The notes under the pieces are model-generated. The model had not been told where the DNA came from and ran no database searches. It saw nothing but the letters and a program-made list of their open reading frames with translations. A program made the position numbers and the translations under genes. A DNA stretch of 35,382 nucleotides. Origin: Verrucomicrobiaceae bacterium E54 (GTDB lineage Bacteria > Verrucomicrobiota > Verrucomicrobiia > Verrucomicrobiales > Akkermansiaceae). The DNA lies in contig JAKZES010000054.1 in the NCBI GenBank assembly GCA_022548915.1, positions 1 through 35,382 on the forward strand, written 5' to 3'. Of this stretch, positions 1 to 9,401 are shown piece after piece; the first letter of the stretch is position 1; each line of letters begins with the position of its first letter.

Positions 1-361
1 CCCCGGCACCATTGTTGTTGCTGTGATTCCACAGGTAGAAGTCGGTCAGGTTGACGGCGCTCGCAAAATCGAGCGTGATCGTAACCGGATATCCGTCGGT
101 GGGCCCATTGGCGGTGGCGTAGGACACGTTGAAGTCAGCGGCACTTTCGGTATCCAGGTGTGATGTGTGACCTGCATCCTTGAGATTCTCAATGGGATAG
201 TTCGTGGCACTGAATTCCCCACCCGTAGTCGTGGCGCTGTCGTGGTAGATAAACCCGACGGCCGCGTTCGCATGTGTGGAGAGCGCGGCAAGTGCAGCGA
301 CGGAGACGGTGGCAAGGATTTTTGTGCGCATGATCACATGAAGTTGGGTTTTGAGCCTCAT
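1..361 (-). CDS. Secreted protein of unknown function, partial at window edge
   Basis: The frame is open to the left edge, so only the first 120 or so residues are seen. A signal peptide is clear: a basic start (MRTK) followed by a hydrophobic run ending in THANA, with a likely cleavage after ANA. The mature part (AVGFIYHDSATTTGGEFSA...) ends in the window with a segment (TITLDFASAVNLTDFYLWN) that resembles the start of discoidin (F5/8 type C)-like carbohydrate-binding folds; this is a weak resemblance. Two in-frame ATGs are possible, at 361 and 331. I prefer 361 because AAGGA lies just upstream (365-369) and a promoter-like pair sits further upstream; the ATG at 331 has no ribosome binding site. 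It is divergent from the GntR-type regulator at 469, which may control it (inference). Confidence 0.75.
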   Translation of the reverse strand, partial: MRLKTQLHVIMRTKILATVSVAALAALSTHANAAVGFIYHDSATTTGGEFSATNYPIENLKDAGHTSHLDTESAADFNVSYATANGPTDGYPVTITLDFASAVNLTDFYLWNHSNNNGAG

Positions 362-381
362 TATTCCTTAGGAACACATTC

Positions 382-410
382 AATAGACGGCAAACGGATA
401 CCACTGTCTA
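382..410 (-). promoter_or_regulatory. Sigma70-like promoter of the partial secreted gene, with an overlapping inverted repeat
   Basis: On the minus strand TAGACA (405-410) and TCTATT (382-387) are separated by exactly 17 bases, a sigma70-type layout. Transcription would start close to the ATG at 361. The same bases form an inverted repeat, ATAGAC (383-388) and GTCTAT (406-411), which could be an operator for the divergent GntR-type regulator. The promoter call is by eye; the operator idea is inference. Confidence 0.4.
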
Positions 411-468
411 TCCCCCGTGCGGGTGAAATCGCTCGACCTCCTGTCCCTTTTCGGGTCATTTTCCGGGC

Positions 469-1539
469 GTGGAGAAGCGCGGTTTTACGTCGATCACCGA
501 ACAGGTGGCTCAGAGCATCCGCTGCGGGGTGCGGCAGGGGCGTTGGCGGGAAACGGTTCCCGGTCGCAACCGGTTGGCGGTGGAGCTGGGGGTCAACCAC
601 AAGACCGTGACGGCGGCCTTGGACATCCTCGAGGCCGAGGGCGTGCTGGAATCGCAGGGCCCGGGACGGGAGCGGAGGATCGTCGATGTCGGCAAGCTCG
701 ATCCCGCTCCGCTGCGGGTGGCGATCCTGCTCTACGAGGAGAGTGACCGGGACACGGGTTACCTGCTCGCTTTGCTCCACCGCCTTCAGGATGCGGGCTA
801 TGACGCCAGTTACATGCCGCGGACCATGCGGGAGCTGGGCATGGATGTGGCCCGGATTGCCCGGGTCGTCCGACGGGCGGAAGCCGACGCCTGGGTGGTC
901 GTGGCGGGGTCCCGCGAGGTTCTGGAGTGGTTTGCGGAACAACCGACCCCCGCCTTGGCCCTGTTCGGGCGCTCGGTGGGCGTCCCGATCGCCAGCTCCG
1001 CGCCCCAAAAGTGGGAGGCCCTCACCGAGCTCGTGGAGCGCCTCGTGAAGTTGCGTCATCGACGGATCATCCTTCTCGTGCGTGAGGAGAGGAGGAAACC
1101 GACCCCCGGTTTTCTGGAGCGTTGTTTTCTCGAAGAGCTTGAGGGTCACGGGATCCCGACCGGCTCCTACAACCTTCCGGACTGGAAGGATACGCCGGAG
1201 GGACTGCAAAGGTTCCTCGACTCACTTTTCCGGCACACGCCCCCGACCGCCCTGCTGCTCGATGAGCCGTCCCTTTTCATCGCCGCCCGGGACCACCTCG
1301 CCCGCAAGGGAATTCATGCCCCGGAACACGTGTCGCTGGTTTGCTGCGATGCGGATTCGACCTTCCACTGGTGCCGCCCCACGATCGCGCACATTGCCTG
1401 GGACAGTCGCCCCGTGATCAACCGGGTGGTGCGATGGACCAAGAACATCAGTCACCGCAAGGACGACCGGCGCAAGGTTTTCACCAAGGCCCGCCTGATC
1501 CTCGGCGGCACCCTCGGGCCGGCGCCGAAGGATCGATGA
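469..1539 (+). CDS. GntR-family HTH regulator with periplasmic-binding-like sensor domain
   Basis: A cytoplasmic transcriptional regulator of 356 residues. Residues about 8-75 form a GntR winged helix (RNRLAVELGVNHKTVTAALD is the recognition region, followed by LEAEGVLESQGPGRERRIV). Residues about 85-345 resemble the LacI/GalR-type ligand-binding fold (RVAILLYEES, then LLLDEPSLFIAARDHLARKG, VSLVCCDADSTFHWCRPTIA). This architecture is common in Verrucomicrobiota and is assumed to sense sugars or breakdown products; the ligand here is unknown. The start is GTG at 469 with no clear ribosome binding site. It is convergent with the 1199-aa secreted protein and divergent from the partial secreted gene, so it may control either. 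Part of its C-terminal half is repeated as a gene fragment near 5.5 kb. Confidence 0.88.
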   Translation: MEKRGFTSITEQVAQSIRCGVRQGRWRETVPGRNRLAVELGVNHKTVTAALDILEAEGVLESQGPGRERRIVDVGKLDPAPLRVAILLYEESDRDTGYLLALLHRLQDAGYDASYMPRTMRELGMDVARIARVVRRAEADAWVVVAGSREVLEWFAEQPTPALALFGRSVGVPIASSAPQKWEALTELVERLVKLRHRRIILLVREERRKPTPGFLERCFLEELEGHGIPTGSYNLPDWKDTPEGLQRFLDSLFRHTPPTALLLDEPSLFIAARDHLARKGIHAPEHVSLVCCDADSTFHWCRPTIAHIAWDSRPVINRVVRWTKNISHRKDDRRKVFTKARLILGGTLGPAPKDR

Positions 1540-1688
1540 CGGCAACCTATCCTCCTTCCCGCGCCGATCAATCTGCTGCAGGCGGTTTCGTGACCGCCGC
1601 TGGGACGAAACCCTCAAAACGACCTCTTGGAAGAGAAAAGCCGACCCCGACAAGCGGGACCGGCCTTGGAATTTGAGTCAGTGGCAGA

Positions 1689-4600
1689 TCACTCGGCGGC
1701 CTGCAGGCGGCCAAAGAGCTTGCCCGCCACGGCTTCCCCGGAGGAGATTCTCGCGGTGACGGCGTTGAGCGCACCGCTGTCGTCGATGGTGAAATCAACC
1801 GGAGGGACCTGAGGATCCGGGGTGGTGTCGGGCACGATGGCCTGGTTGTCGCTCCACAGGTCTGAGATGCCGAGGTCACTGCTCCACTCCACCTTCATCG
1901 CCGCCGTGCCTCGGTCAGCGGGCTTGAGCATGCTGAAAGTCAGCACCAAGTCGCCACCGTCTTCGCTGACCTCCGGCAGCAGGCTGGTGGCGTCGGCGTT
2001 CGGACCGGGTGCTCCCAGCAGGAAGGCCATGCCGTTCTTGATTCCGTCGCCGTTGGTGTCGACATCAAAGCCAAGCCCGCCGGACCAGTCCTCGAAGATA
2101 GTGCGGATCTTGGTGATGGTGGCCGTGCCGATGGAAGCACCACCACTGTCCGTAACCGTGAAGGTCAGGTCACTGCCCGCCACGGTCGGCGTCACACTCA
2201 CCCCGCTGAGCACGCCATCGACAAAGCTCGCCGAGGTGCCGCTGAAGCCGCCCGTGCCGCCGAAGTCCACCGTGCCGGTGAAGCCGGTGGCCACCTGGTC
2301 GGAAGCGTCCTTGGCGGTGATGGTGATGCCGGAGATCGGCTCGCCTACAATCTGCGGGGAGGAAATCGGCGAAATGTCGAAGCTCGCCACCGGACCCGGG
2401 CCGGCGCTTACGCCGGTCAGCACGATGCCGGCGGAACGGCCGTTGCCGCTTGGCTGCGAGTAGTTGTAAACGATGGTGTCATATTTTCCACCGTCGGTAT
2501 CGAAAGCAACTTCCGCCACGTAATACTCGGTTCGGTTGGCGAAATCCGCGTTGGTGTGGAGATCCGGAAGAGAGATGTCGGGTTCGAGGCCCGAGGAATC
2601 CCGGAGGACCGCATCAACCACTGGCGTGTCGCTGAACGCCCCGTAGAAGATGTAGGCGGTACCCGAAACCAAGGTGGAAACGTCCATCGTGGCGGTCGCT
2701 TGTCCGAAGGACCGGTAACCCAAGGCAACCGCATCATGGGTCGTGGCCGCCACCTCTGCTTCATCCGCAGGAAGATTGAAATCCGGGCCCGGATCCACGT
2801 TGATCCAGAACTTTCTCTGGTTCATTCCGAAGGCGTCGAACACCGTGTCCGTGGTCGTCCAGCTGATGAACCCGCCGCTTTCCTGGGAAATGGTCAGGAT
2901 ATTATTCGGCCCGCCACCGATGAAGGACCAACCGACCACCGGATCAGAGAAAGTCCGCGTGAAGGGTGGGATGGGGGTCGAGTTATCCGTGTCCAGGGCA
3001 ATGTAGGCTCCATAGCCGGCATTGTTCGGGTTTACCGAAATATGGTAAAAACGACCGGGTGTGGTGTCTCCCCAGGGATTGTCGATGGGGTCGACCTGGT
3101 CGACGAACTCCTCGGACGCAACGGTCTGCTGGAACCCGAGCGTGAAGTCGGCGGAATTGGCAGCGAACGGGATGACGTCGATGACGGTGGGATCCTGAAT
3201 TGCGGACGATGTGTCGAGAGCGTTGCCCACGAGATCCTCGAGGTTTTCCGAGGCGTTGACCTGCAACTGGATGGTGCCGGTGCTCGTCGGTGTGACCACC
3301 AATTCGTAGATGCTGTCGGAAACCGACGTGAGACTGTCGACGGTCGCTCCGGCGGTGCCGATGGCTGAGAAGTCGCTGGCTTCGACCGTGGAGGCGGTCA
3401 TCGGCTCGCTGAAGGTCACGGTGTAGGTCACCGAGTCGTTGTCATAGATCTGACCACCGGGCTTGTTGTTGGCGAAGGAGTCAAGCGTCGGCGGGGTGGC
3501 GTCGGCGGTGAAGTTCCATTCGCCCGCAGCGACCCCGGCGAAGCCATTGCCCGCTGTGTCCTCGATGGCCGTGTCGGTAATCGTGACTTCGTAGCTGGTG
3601 TCCGGTTCAAGGGAACCAGGATCGATGGTCAGAACGTTCGAGGAAACCGAGACCCCCGTATCCGGAAGATTGATAATCGTCGTGCCGGTGCCATCCACCG
3701 TATCCGTGATGGTGATGGTGCCGGAGCCCGTCAGTGCGATGTTCTCATTGAAGGTGGCCGTGAGGAAGGTTGGAGGATTTGCGGAAAGTGAATCATCCGC
3801 CGGCCCGGTCGCCGTGATGTAAGGAGCAAGCACGTCCGGTGCATAGGCCAAGAAGTTGGCCTGAATCTCATCCAGTTCGAGGATGTCATCGTAATAGGCC
3901 CGGATAAGGGCGATCTGGCCGTTGAAGGATTCCGAGTCCGCCTGACCACCGCCCAGGCCGCCCGCATTGGCTCCGCCCCGTGTGCCGAATGCCGAGCCAT
4001 CATTTCCGGACCAGTTGCCATTGTCATTTGCCGTGCCAACAGCGCGTCCGTTGATATAGAGTATGTTCTCGAAGGGCGAGTTGGTGTCGACGGTGAATGC
4101 GGCATGGATGAACTCGTTGGTAGCATCATCCAAAAGGACACCATCCGGGTCGGTTGCCAGATCATAGGTGATCTGATTGGAGCCCGAGTCGTTGGAAAGA
4201 TACAAAATATTGTCGTTCAGGAACAAGCCGAGGCCATTCGTCCCTCCGGTTTCGAAGAGGATCTGGCCGTTATCGGCAGTGTCGGTGAGGGCATCCGGCT
4301 TGAACCAGATCTCCATGGTCAAGGGGCTGACATTCCAAGCGCCGTTGTCGGCGAGAGGGAAACTTTCTGAAGTCGTGGTGCCCGCTGCAACCAAGAGCGC
4401 GCCACCCTCGTTGTCGATCTGTCCACCGGGAAAATCGTATGCGTGGGTGAATGCTGTCACCGAACCGCTCACGGCCACATGGTTGACCGCCGGGCTGTCA
4501 TCGACGAGCAGTTCCTGCCCGGTGGGATTCCCCGGGGTGAGCTCCTCCCACACCTGATCCAAGCCATCGTCCTGGCTGGCATCCACAAGGAAGTCGAAGC

Positions 4601-5288
4601 CGGGAGTCCCGGGGCTCACCGCCATCGATGCCGTGACCGAGTCGAACGCGGCATTGGTCGCCGTGCCGTAAATAATCCCACCAATCTGGCGCCGCTGGTT
4701 GAGGGTGATGACGAAGCTGCGGGCACCCGGCGGCACGGCGATCGCCCCACCTCCAACATAGCCCACACTCCACCCGCCATCGGCCGTCTCGGGAAGGTCT
4801 CCGGTCGTGACCACACCCAGAGAACCGGCGGATCCATCGAAAAATTCGACCGAGACGACGGAACGCTCTTCGGGGAAATTTCCGTTGCTGTAGTAGAAGC
4901 TTACACCCAGCCTGACCGCTGCGGTGTCGATAACGGCGGCCCAAGTCGAGAGGTCGATGCTCTGCGAGGCGAACGAACTGGCGGGGTTCGAGGACGTGTC
5001 CGGGTCGGACGCGGTCCGGTTGGGAGAAAGGAACTTGCCCGAACCGCCCTGTCCGGTGTCGGGATCGAGGGCCCCGGTGAGTTCGGGCAATCCGGCAGAC
5101 GTCCAGAAGTGGGTGGCCGTTCCACCGGTTTGAATGGTCCAGCCGGTGGCTCCCTCGGTTCCGTCGGCGTCGGTTTCAAAATCGCCGTTGACCACCGGGA
5201 GGGGGATGACTTGTCCATTGGCGATGTGCAGAATCGAAAAGGCAGCGGCGACGATCAGCGGGAGGCAGAGATTCATTCGAGTTCTCAT
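1689..5288 (-). CDS. Large secreted LamG/Ig-like multidomain protein (1199 aa)
   Basis: Predicted extracellular or cell-surface protein. Residues 1-25 are a signal peptide (MRTRMNLCLPLIVAAAF..., cleavage near ANG). Residues about 30-225 look like a carbohydrate-binding-like beta sandwich (VVNGDFETD...). Residues about 280-485 are LamG/concanavalin A-like (LTMEIWFKPDAL, then ILYINGRAVG and FNGQIALIRAYYDD). Residues about 488-595 are SbsA-type Ig-like (TATFNENIALTGSGTITITD) and about 597-700 a second Ig-like module (VTYTVTFSEPMTAS). Residues about 980-1070 are another Ig/filamin-like module. The last 125 residues carry DVDTNGDGIKNGMAFLLGA, an EF-hand-like Ca-binding loop in a C-terminal segment also seen in the two secreted proteins upstream. 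No catalytic motif is visible, so adhesion or glycan binding is inferred. Start at 5288 lacks a clear ribosome binding site; ATG 12 bases later is an alternative. Confidence 0.85.
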   Translation of the reverse strand: MRTRMNLCLPLIVAAAFSILHIANGQVIPLPVVNGDFETDADGTEGATGWTIQTGGTATHFWTSAGLPELTGALDPDTGQGGSGKFLSPNRTASDPDTSSNPASSFASQSIDLSTWAAVIDTAAVRLGVSFYYSNGNFPEERSVVSVEFFDGSAGSLGVVTTGDLPETADGGWSVGYVGGGAIAVPPGARSFVITLNQRRQIGGIIYGTATNAAFDSVTASMAVSPGTPGFDFLVDASQDDGLDQVWEELTPGNPTGQELLVDDSPAVNHVAVSGSVTAFTHAYDFPGGQIDNEGGALLVAAGTTTSESFPLADNGAWNVSPLTMEIWFKPDALTDTADNGQILFETGGTNGLGLFLNDNILYLSNDSGSNQITYDLATDPDGVLLDDATNEFIHAAFTVDTNSPFENILYINGRAVGTANDNGNWSGNDGSAFGTRGGANAGGLGGGQADSESFNGQIALIRAYYDDILELDEIQANFLAYAPDVLAPYITATGPADDSLSANPPTFLTATFNENIALTGSGTITITDTVDGTGTTIINLPDTGVSVSSNVLTIDPGSLEPDTSYEVTITDTAIEDTAGNGFAGVAAGEWNFTADATPPTLDSFANNKPGGQIYDNDSVTYTVTFSEPMTASTVEASDFSAIGTAGATVDSLTSVSDSIYELVVTPTSTGTIQLQVNASENLEDLVGNALDTSSAIQDPTVIDVIPFAANSADFTLGFQQTVASEEFVDQVDPIDNPWGDTTPGRFYHISVNPNNAGYGAYIALDTDNSTPIPPFTRTFSDPVVGWSFIGGGPNNILTISQESGGFISWTTTDTVFDAFGMNQRKFWINVDPGPDFNLPADEAEVAATTHDAVALGYRSFGQATATMDVSTLVSGTAYIFYGAFSDTPVVDAVLRDSSGLEPDISLPDLHTNADFANRTEYYVAEVAFDTDGGKYDTIVYNYSQPSGNGRSAGIVLTGVSAGPGPVASFDISPISSPQIVGEPISGITITAKDASDQVATGFTGTVDFGGTGGFSGTSASFVDGVLSGVSVTPTVAGSDLTFTVTDSGGASIGTATITKIRTIFEDWSGGLGFDVDTNGDGIKNGMAFLLGAPGPNADATSLLPEVSEDGGDLVLTFSMLKPADRGTAAMKVEWSSDLGISDLWSDNQAIVPDTTPDPQVPPVDFTIDDSGALNAVTARISSGEAVAGKLFGRLQAAE

Positions 5289-5461
5289 TTTGATGGAAGC
5301 CGTATCGCTTCCCTATCGAGCCTCCAGACAAAAGTGACTGGATGGGGTGACCCCTTTTGGGACAATTTCGACCAAGCTGATGTGGAATTCTTCTTCAGCC
5401 GCCAACTCAAGTGATGCCCGCCCTGCGCGTTGGGCTACGCGAGATGAACTGGATGAAGGCC

Positions 5462-5672
5462 ATTCGTGAGAGGAGCCGATTGGCACGATGGAGCGGAAGC
5501 AGCTCGTGTGGCCCGGGAACCGGGGATACGGATCGGTTCCCGCAACCTCCCGGACTGGAAGGGCACGTCCGCGGGACTGCAAAGCTTTCTCGACTCGCTT
5601 TTCCGGCACACCCCGCCGACCGCCCTGCTGCCCGATGAGCCGGCCCTGTTCATCGCCGCCCCGGGGGTGGAC
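5462..5672 (+). pseudogene. Fragment of a GntR/periplasmic-binding-type regulator
   Basis: The translation contains GSRNLPDWKGTSAGLQSFLD and SLFRHTPPTALLPDEPALFI, nearly the same as residues about 228-276 of the intact regulator at 469-1539 (GSYNLPDWKDTPEGLQRFLD, SLFRHTPPTALLLDEPSLFI). The DNA is also closely similar between about 5530-5670 and 1155-1292. Weaker similarity reaches back to about 5462. There is no N-terminal helix-turn-helix, and similarity stops abruptly before the stop codon of the 1177-aa gene. It therefore looks like a remnant of a paralogous regulator that once sat between the two large secreted genes. The matching frame stays open into neighbouring DNA by chance. Confidence 0.8.
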
Positions 5673-5693
5673 GGTGACTTCCGCCGGCGGTTT

Positions 5694-8600
5694 TCAGTCC
5701 GGCAGTTCGAATGCGAGGCGCAGGAAAGCTGTTCCTCCGGCCTGCGGCACCCGGCAGCGGCGGGCCTCGGAACCCGGGACTTCGACGGCGTCCGGGTCCG
5801 CCTCGTCGATGAGGCCGGTCGGCAACCAAGCGATCAGGTTGAGAGAGGTTTCCGGCCGGTAGACGAGGCCGGCGTTGACGCGGTCGTTCCAGCGCCGGTA
5901 GCGCAGGATGAGCCAGTCGCTGCCGGAGACCGACCCGACCTCGCTGGCGAGCGGCGGGAGGTCCGGTGCGTTCGGATTCATGTTGAGCGCGTATTCGACC
6001 AGGTTGGCCGAGCCGTCGCGGTCCCGGTCGGTGCCGGGCAAGGCGTCATCGCCGGTCAGGCTGTGGTTGGCGGTCCACGTCTCGTAGTCGAGTGCGCTGA
6101 ATTCCTTGGCGACCAGGACCACGTTGTTCTGTGACACCGGCGGGTCTCCGGTGGTCGGGTAAGTGACGTCGAAATGGCTGGCGATCACCTGATCGAAGCC
6201 GCCGCTGCGGGCGCTCGAGGTGAGGATTTCGAAGGGGGTTCCATTGGCGGGATTGTAGCCGCCCTCGACGTTGGCGACGAGTGTTCCGGCCAGCGTGGCG
6301 CTGGCGTTGATCTGGAGGATGTCGAACTGCGGGGTGGCCGGATCCGGTCCGGCGACGCCGACTTCGAGACGGCCGGTGGCGGTCTGGACGAAGGGCGAGT
6401 CGATGATCATCCGTCCGGGCGAGGAGCCGATGGTCATGGTGCCCTCGTTGATCACCGAGTTGGTGTCGAAGAACCGGGTGAGCCGGACGCCGCCGGTGGC
6501 GTGGAGCGTGGCCCCGGGCAGGTTGCGCAGGACCGCCTGGTCGAACGTCCGGATCTCGCCGGAACCGCCGAGCGTGAGCGTGCCGGCGTTGCGCAGCTCG
6601 GCCGAGGTGGTCAATTCGCGGAAGCCGTTGCCGGTGGTGGCGGCGATGGCGTCGAGGGTGACCGTTCCGGCAATGAAACCGGCGCTCCATTCGATGGTGC
6701 CGCCGGTGAGCCTGCCGTTGTCGGCGGGATCCGAGGCAAGCGTGGCTCCCGCCAACTCGAAGATCGAGTTGTCGACGTGGGTCGTGCCGAGCAGGCGGGT
6801 GGTGTCCGCGGCGGCCACGGTTCGCCCGCCTCCGCTGAGGATGCCGCCGTTTTCGAGGTCGAGCGGGGAGTGGAACACAAGCCTGCCGCTGGCGGCGTCG
6901 ATGGCGCCGTTGTTGGTGCAGGCGAAGTGGCGGATGCTCGCATCCCCGGAACCGGCCGAGCGGCGCAAGGTGCCGCGGTTGACGAGCTGGTTGCCGCCGT
7001 AGAATTGCGTGAAGACCTCGCCGTCGCCCGTGAGTTCCATCACGCCGGTCGGCGTGATCTCGACCAGCGCCCGGTCGTAGCCCCGGATCGCCCCCGGACC
7101 CTGCCACAGCAGCCGCCCATCGATGACGAGCCGGGACAGCGTGTTCATGTCGCGCAGGGTCTCCGGCGGGCCGGAGACCGTCAGGGTGGCGCCGGCCGGC
7201 ACGCGGAGGTTTCCTTCGAGGAATCCGCTGGACCAGAGGCTGCCGTCCTTGAAGCGCAGCTCGCCCGTCTCCGCACCGCGCGCGGTGCCGCCGGCCAGAT
7301 GACAGAAGACCTCGACCGGTGCCTCCGCCGACAGGGTCCCGCCGCTGAGTTCCACTTCGCCGGGGCCGCGGATCTCCGCGCCGCCGTTCAGCGTCATGGT
7401 CCCGGCGGCGAAATGGAGCGCGCCGGTGCCGGTCGATTCGAAGAGTCCGCTGCTGAGGCCGCCGTGGTTCGCGACCAGCCTGCCCGCCGGCGTGAGCACC
7501 GCGCCCTGGTTGTCGAGCCGCCAATCGACCCTCAGGTCGGCCGTGGCGGTGGTCGCAAGCTCGCCGTCGGGGAGGATTTCCAGGTGGTTGGTGCCGCCGA
7601 AGAACTCGTCCATGACCGCCGTGCCGGTGGCGGCCAGGGTGCCGCCGGAAAGAATGCGGATGGTGGCATTTTCATAGCCGTTGAGTGAGCCGGAAGCCAG
7701 TTCGATGGTGCCGGCCGACTCGATCCGGGCGCCGGTTCCGAGGCGCTTGAGCGCGCCGGTGCCGTCGACGATGCGGAGGGTCGCGCCGGCATTCACGGTC
7801 CAATCGCCCTGCGATTCACCACCGCTCCAGATCAGCATGCCTTGGAGCGAGCCGCCGCCGCCGATCCAGGTGCCAGCGGTCCACGAGGTGGGGGCACTGA
7901 AGGTGGCGTCGCCCAGAAGCCGGATCGTGTTGCGAAGGATCACTTCGCCGGAGCCGGTGATGGTGGGGCTGCCTTCGAACACGACCGTGCTGTTGAATTC
8001 GAGGGTCGACGCCTCGCAGCGGATTTCCCCGCGTTGGCGGTAGGTCCAGTTGTCGCAGATGGTGCTGCCGCCGCTGCCGGCCGATTTCATCAAGATGCCT
8101 TCGTTGATCAGTTCGCTATCGGCAAAGAAATGGTTGAAGGGGTCGCCATCGGCGGCGAGATCGCAAAGGCCGCCCGGCTGGATCCGAATGCGCCCGAGCT
8201 GGTAGCCGCGGACCGGCGCAGGGCCCGCCCAGCGGTAGGTGCCGGCCACGATCAATTCCGTCTCCGACCTCAAATCCTTTGAACCCGCGCCGGACACTTC
8301 GAGGCGCGAGCCGACGGGAATGGTGAGGATGCCCGCGATGTTTCCGGACAGCCAGTCGAGGGTGCCGGTGATGGCGGCGGGACCGGTGGCGTTGAGGGTC
8401 GCACCGTCGAGCACCAGGGTGGCCACCGTCCCGGTGATCGCGCCCTCCAGATGGGTGTTTCCAGAGAGCATGCGGATGGTTCCCGCGCCGGTGAGCGACG
8501 CGCCCGCCGGCAGGTGGTGGTCAGTGTGGACGAATTGCAATTCGCCCGTTTCGCAGCGGGTTTCCCCGCCGAGGTGGTAGGTCCAGCCGCCCTTGAGTTT

Positions 8601-9227
8601 GATGATTTCGGTGCCGCCCGCCTTGAGGAGCAGGCCGTGGTTGTGGAAGGTGTTGTCGGAAAAGAACTGCGTGAACGGATCCTCATGTCCGGTCAGGCTC
8701 CAGGTGCCGTGGTTGTGGATGACGACCGTCTGGTAGCCTTCGATCCGCCCTCCGCTCATCTCGACAGTGCCGGAATTGGTCAGCGTGGCATTGGTGAGCA
8801 GCCGCACGCTGCCGGAGGGGATGGCCAGGGTCACATCCGTGGGGATCGTGATCGCGCCGCTGATCGAGCCGCCGGACCAGGTGGCCGCTGTGGTCACATT
8901 GGCGGTGCCGGTGTTGAGCGTGCCAGCGGAGAGGTTGAGGGTGCCCACTGAAAGGTTCGGGATGTTTGCGGTGCCGCCGCTGACCGTCAGCGAGTTGAGC
9001 GTGCGGTCGTCGGTCGAATTGGCGAACCCGGATGGGATCACCGCATCATCGCCGGGGCCGGGGACGCCGCCGGTCCAGTTGCGGTAGTCGGACCAGTTGT
9101 TGTCATGTGCGCCGGTCCAGGTGGTGGTGATGGCGTCGGCATGACCGGCCAGCAGGAGCATGGGGCCGGCGAGGGCGGCGATCGTCCGGAGTAGGGATGG
9201 CATGGGACCCATTGGATTGCGTTTCAT
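5694..9227 (-). CDS. Secreted beta-helix-like repeat protein, autotransporter-passenger-like (1177 aa)
   Basis: A signal peptide (residues 1-32, cleavage near ADA) is followed by a long Gly/Thr/Leu-rich beta-strand repeat region. I see five long-period units with the pattern G-x-hydrophobic-x-x-[YF], then a Gly, then F-x-x-[FY][FY], then an Asn and N-x-G, at about residues 160-198, 336-377, 512-555, 711-752 and 889-930. The period is about 176-199 residues. Residues about 930-1045 (GRLEVGVAG, FDILQINASATLAGTLV, NGTPFEILTSS) match the end of autotransporter-associated beta-strand passengers. The C-terminus has the loop DRDRDGSANLVEYALNMNP, shared with its neighbours; no outer-membrane beta barrel is visible. 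Role as adhesin or matrix protein is inferred. Start codons at 9227, 9212 or 9203 are all possible; none has a clear ribosome binding site. Confidence 0.85.
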   Translation of the reverse strand: MKRNPMGPMPSLLRTIAALAGPMLLLAGHADAITTTWTGAHDNNWSDYRNWTGGVPGPGDDAVIPSGFANSTDDRTLNSLTVSGGTANIPNLSVGTLNLSAGTLNTGTANVTTAATWSGGSISGAITIPTDVTLAIPSGSVRLLTNATLTNSGTVEMSGGRIEGYQTVVIHNHGTWSLTGHEDPFTQFFSDNTFHNHGLLLKAGGTEIIKLKGGWTYHLGGETRCETGELQFVHTDHHLPAGASLTGAGTIRMLSGNTHLEGAITGTVATLVLDGATLNATGPAAITGTLDWLSGNIAGILTIPVGSRLEVSGAGSKDLRSETELIVAGTYRWAGPAPVRGYQLGRIRIQPGGLCDLAADGDPFNHFFADSELINEGILMKSAGSGGSTICDNWTYRQRGEIRCEASTLEFNSTVVFEGSPTITGSGEVILRNTIRLLGDATFSAPTSWTAGTWIGGGGSLQGMLIWSGGESQGDWTVNAGATLRIVDGTGALKRLGTGARIESAGTIELASGSLNGYENATIRILSGGTLAATGTAVMDEFFGGTNHLEILPDGELATTATADLRVDWRLDNQGAVLTPAGRLVANHGGLSSGLFESTGTGALHFAAGTMTLNGGAEIRGPGEVELSGGTLSAEAPVEVFCHLAGGTARGAETGELRFKDGSLWSSGFLEGNLRVPAGATLTVSGPPETLRDMNTLSRLVIDGRLLWQGPGAIRGYDRALVEITPTGVMELTGDGEVFTQFYGGNQLVNRGTLRRSAGSGDASIRHFACTNNGAIDAASGRLVFHSPLDLENGGILSGGGRTVAAADTTRLLGTTHVDNSIFELAGATLASDPADNGRLTGGTIEWSAGFIAGTVTLDAIAATTGNGFRELTTSAELRNAGTLTLGGSGEIRTFDQAVLRNLPGATLHATGGVRLTRFFDTNSVINEGTMTIGSSPGRMIIDSPFVQTATGRLEVGVAGPDPATPQFDILQINASATLAGTLVANVEGGYNPANGTPFEILTSSARSGGFDQVIASHFDVTYPTTGDPPVSQNNVVLVAKEFSALDYETWTANHSLTGDDALPGTDRDRDGSANLVEYALNMNPNAPDLPPLASEVGSVSGSDWLILRYRRWNDRVNAGLVYRPETSLNLIAWLPTGLIDEADPDAVEVPGSEARRCRVPQAGGTAFLRLAFELPD

Positions 9228-9401
9228 GGCGGGAGTGGATGGTCGGATGAGGGTGAAAGAGCTTCCCGCCGGGCATTGCGATCAGGGGCACGGCGGTTTT
9301 TCTGGGCTTGGTCTTTGAGACCGGAATGGAAGGTGTGATGCTCCAGCGGGGTTTCGGCGGGCGGGCCGGAGGATGGTGATCCGCGGTGGCCCGGGCGAGG
9401 G

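Noticed and set aside
361-1209. Minus-strand frame of 282 codons opposite the GntR regulator
   Set aside because: It is a shadow of the regulator: no recognisable domain, rich in Arg/Pro/His, and the plus-strand frame has clear family motifs.
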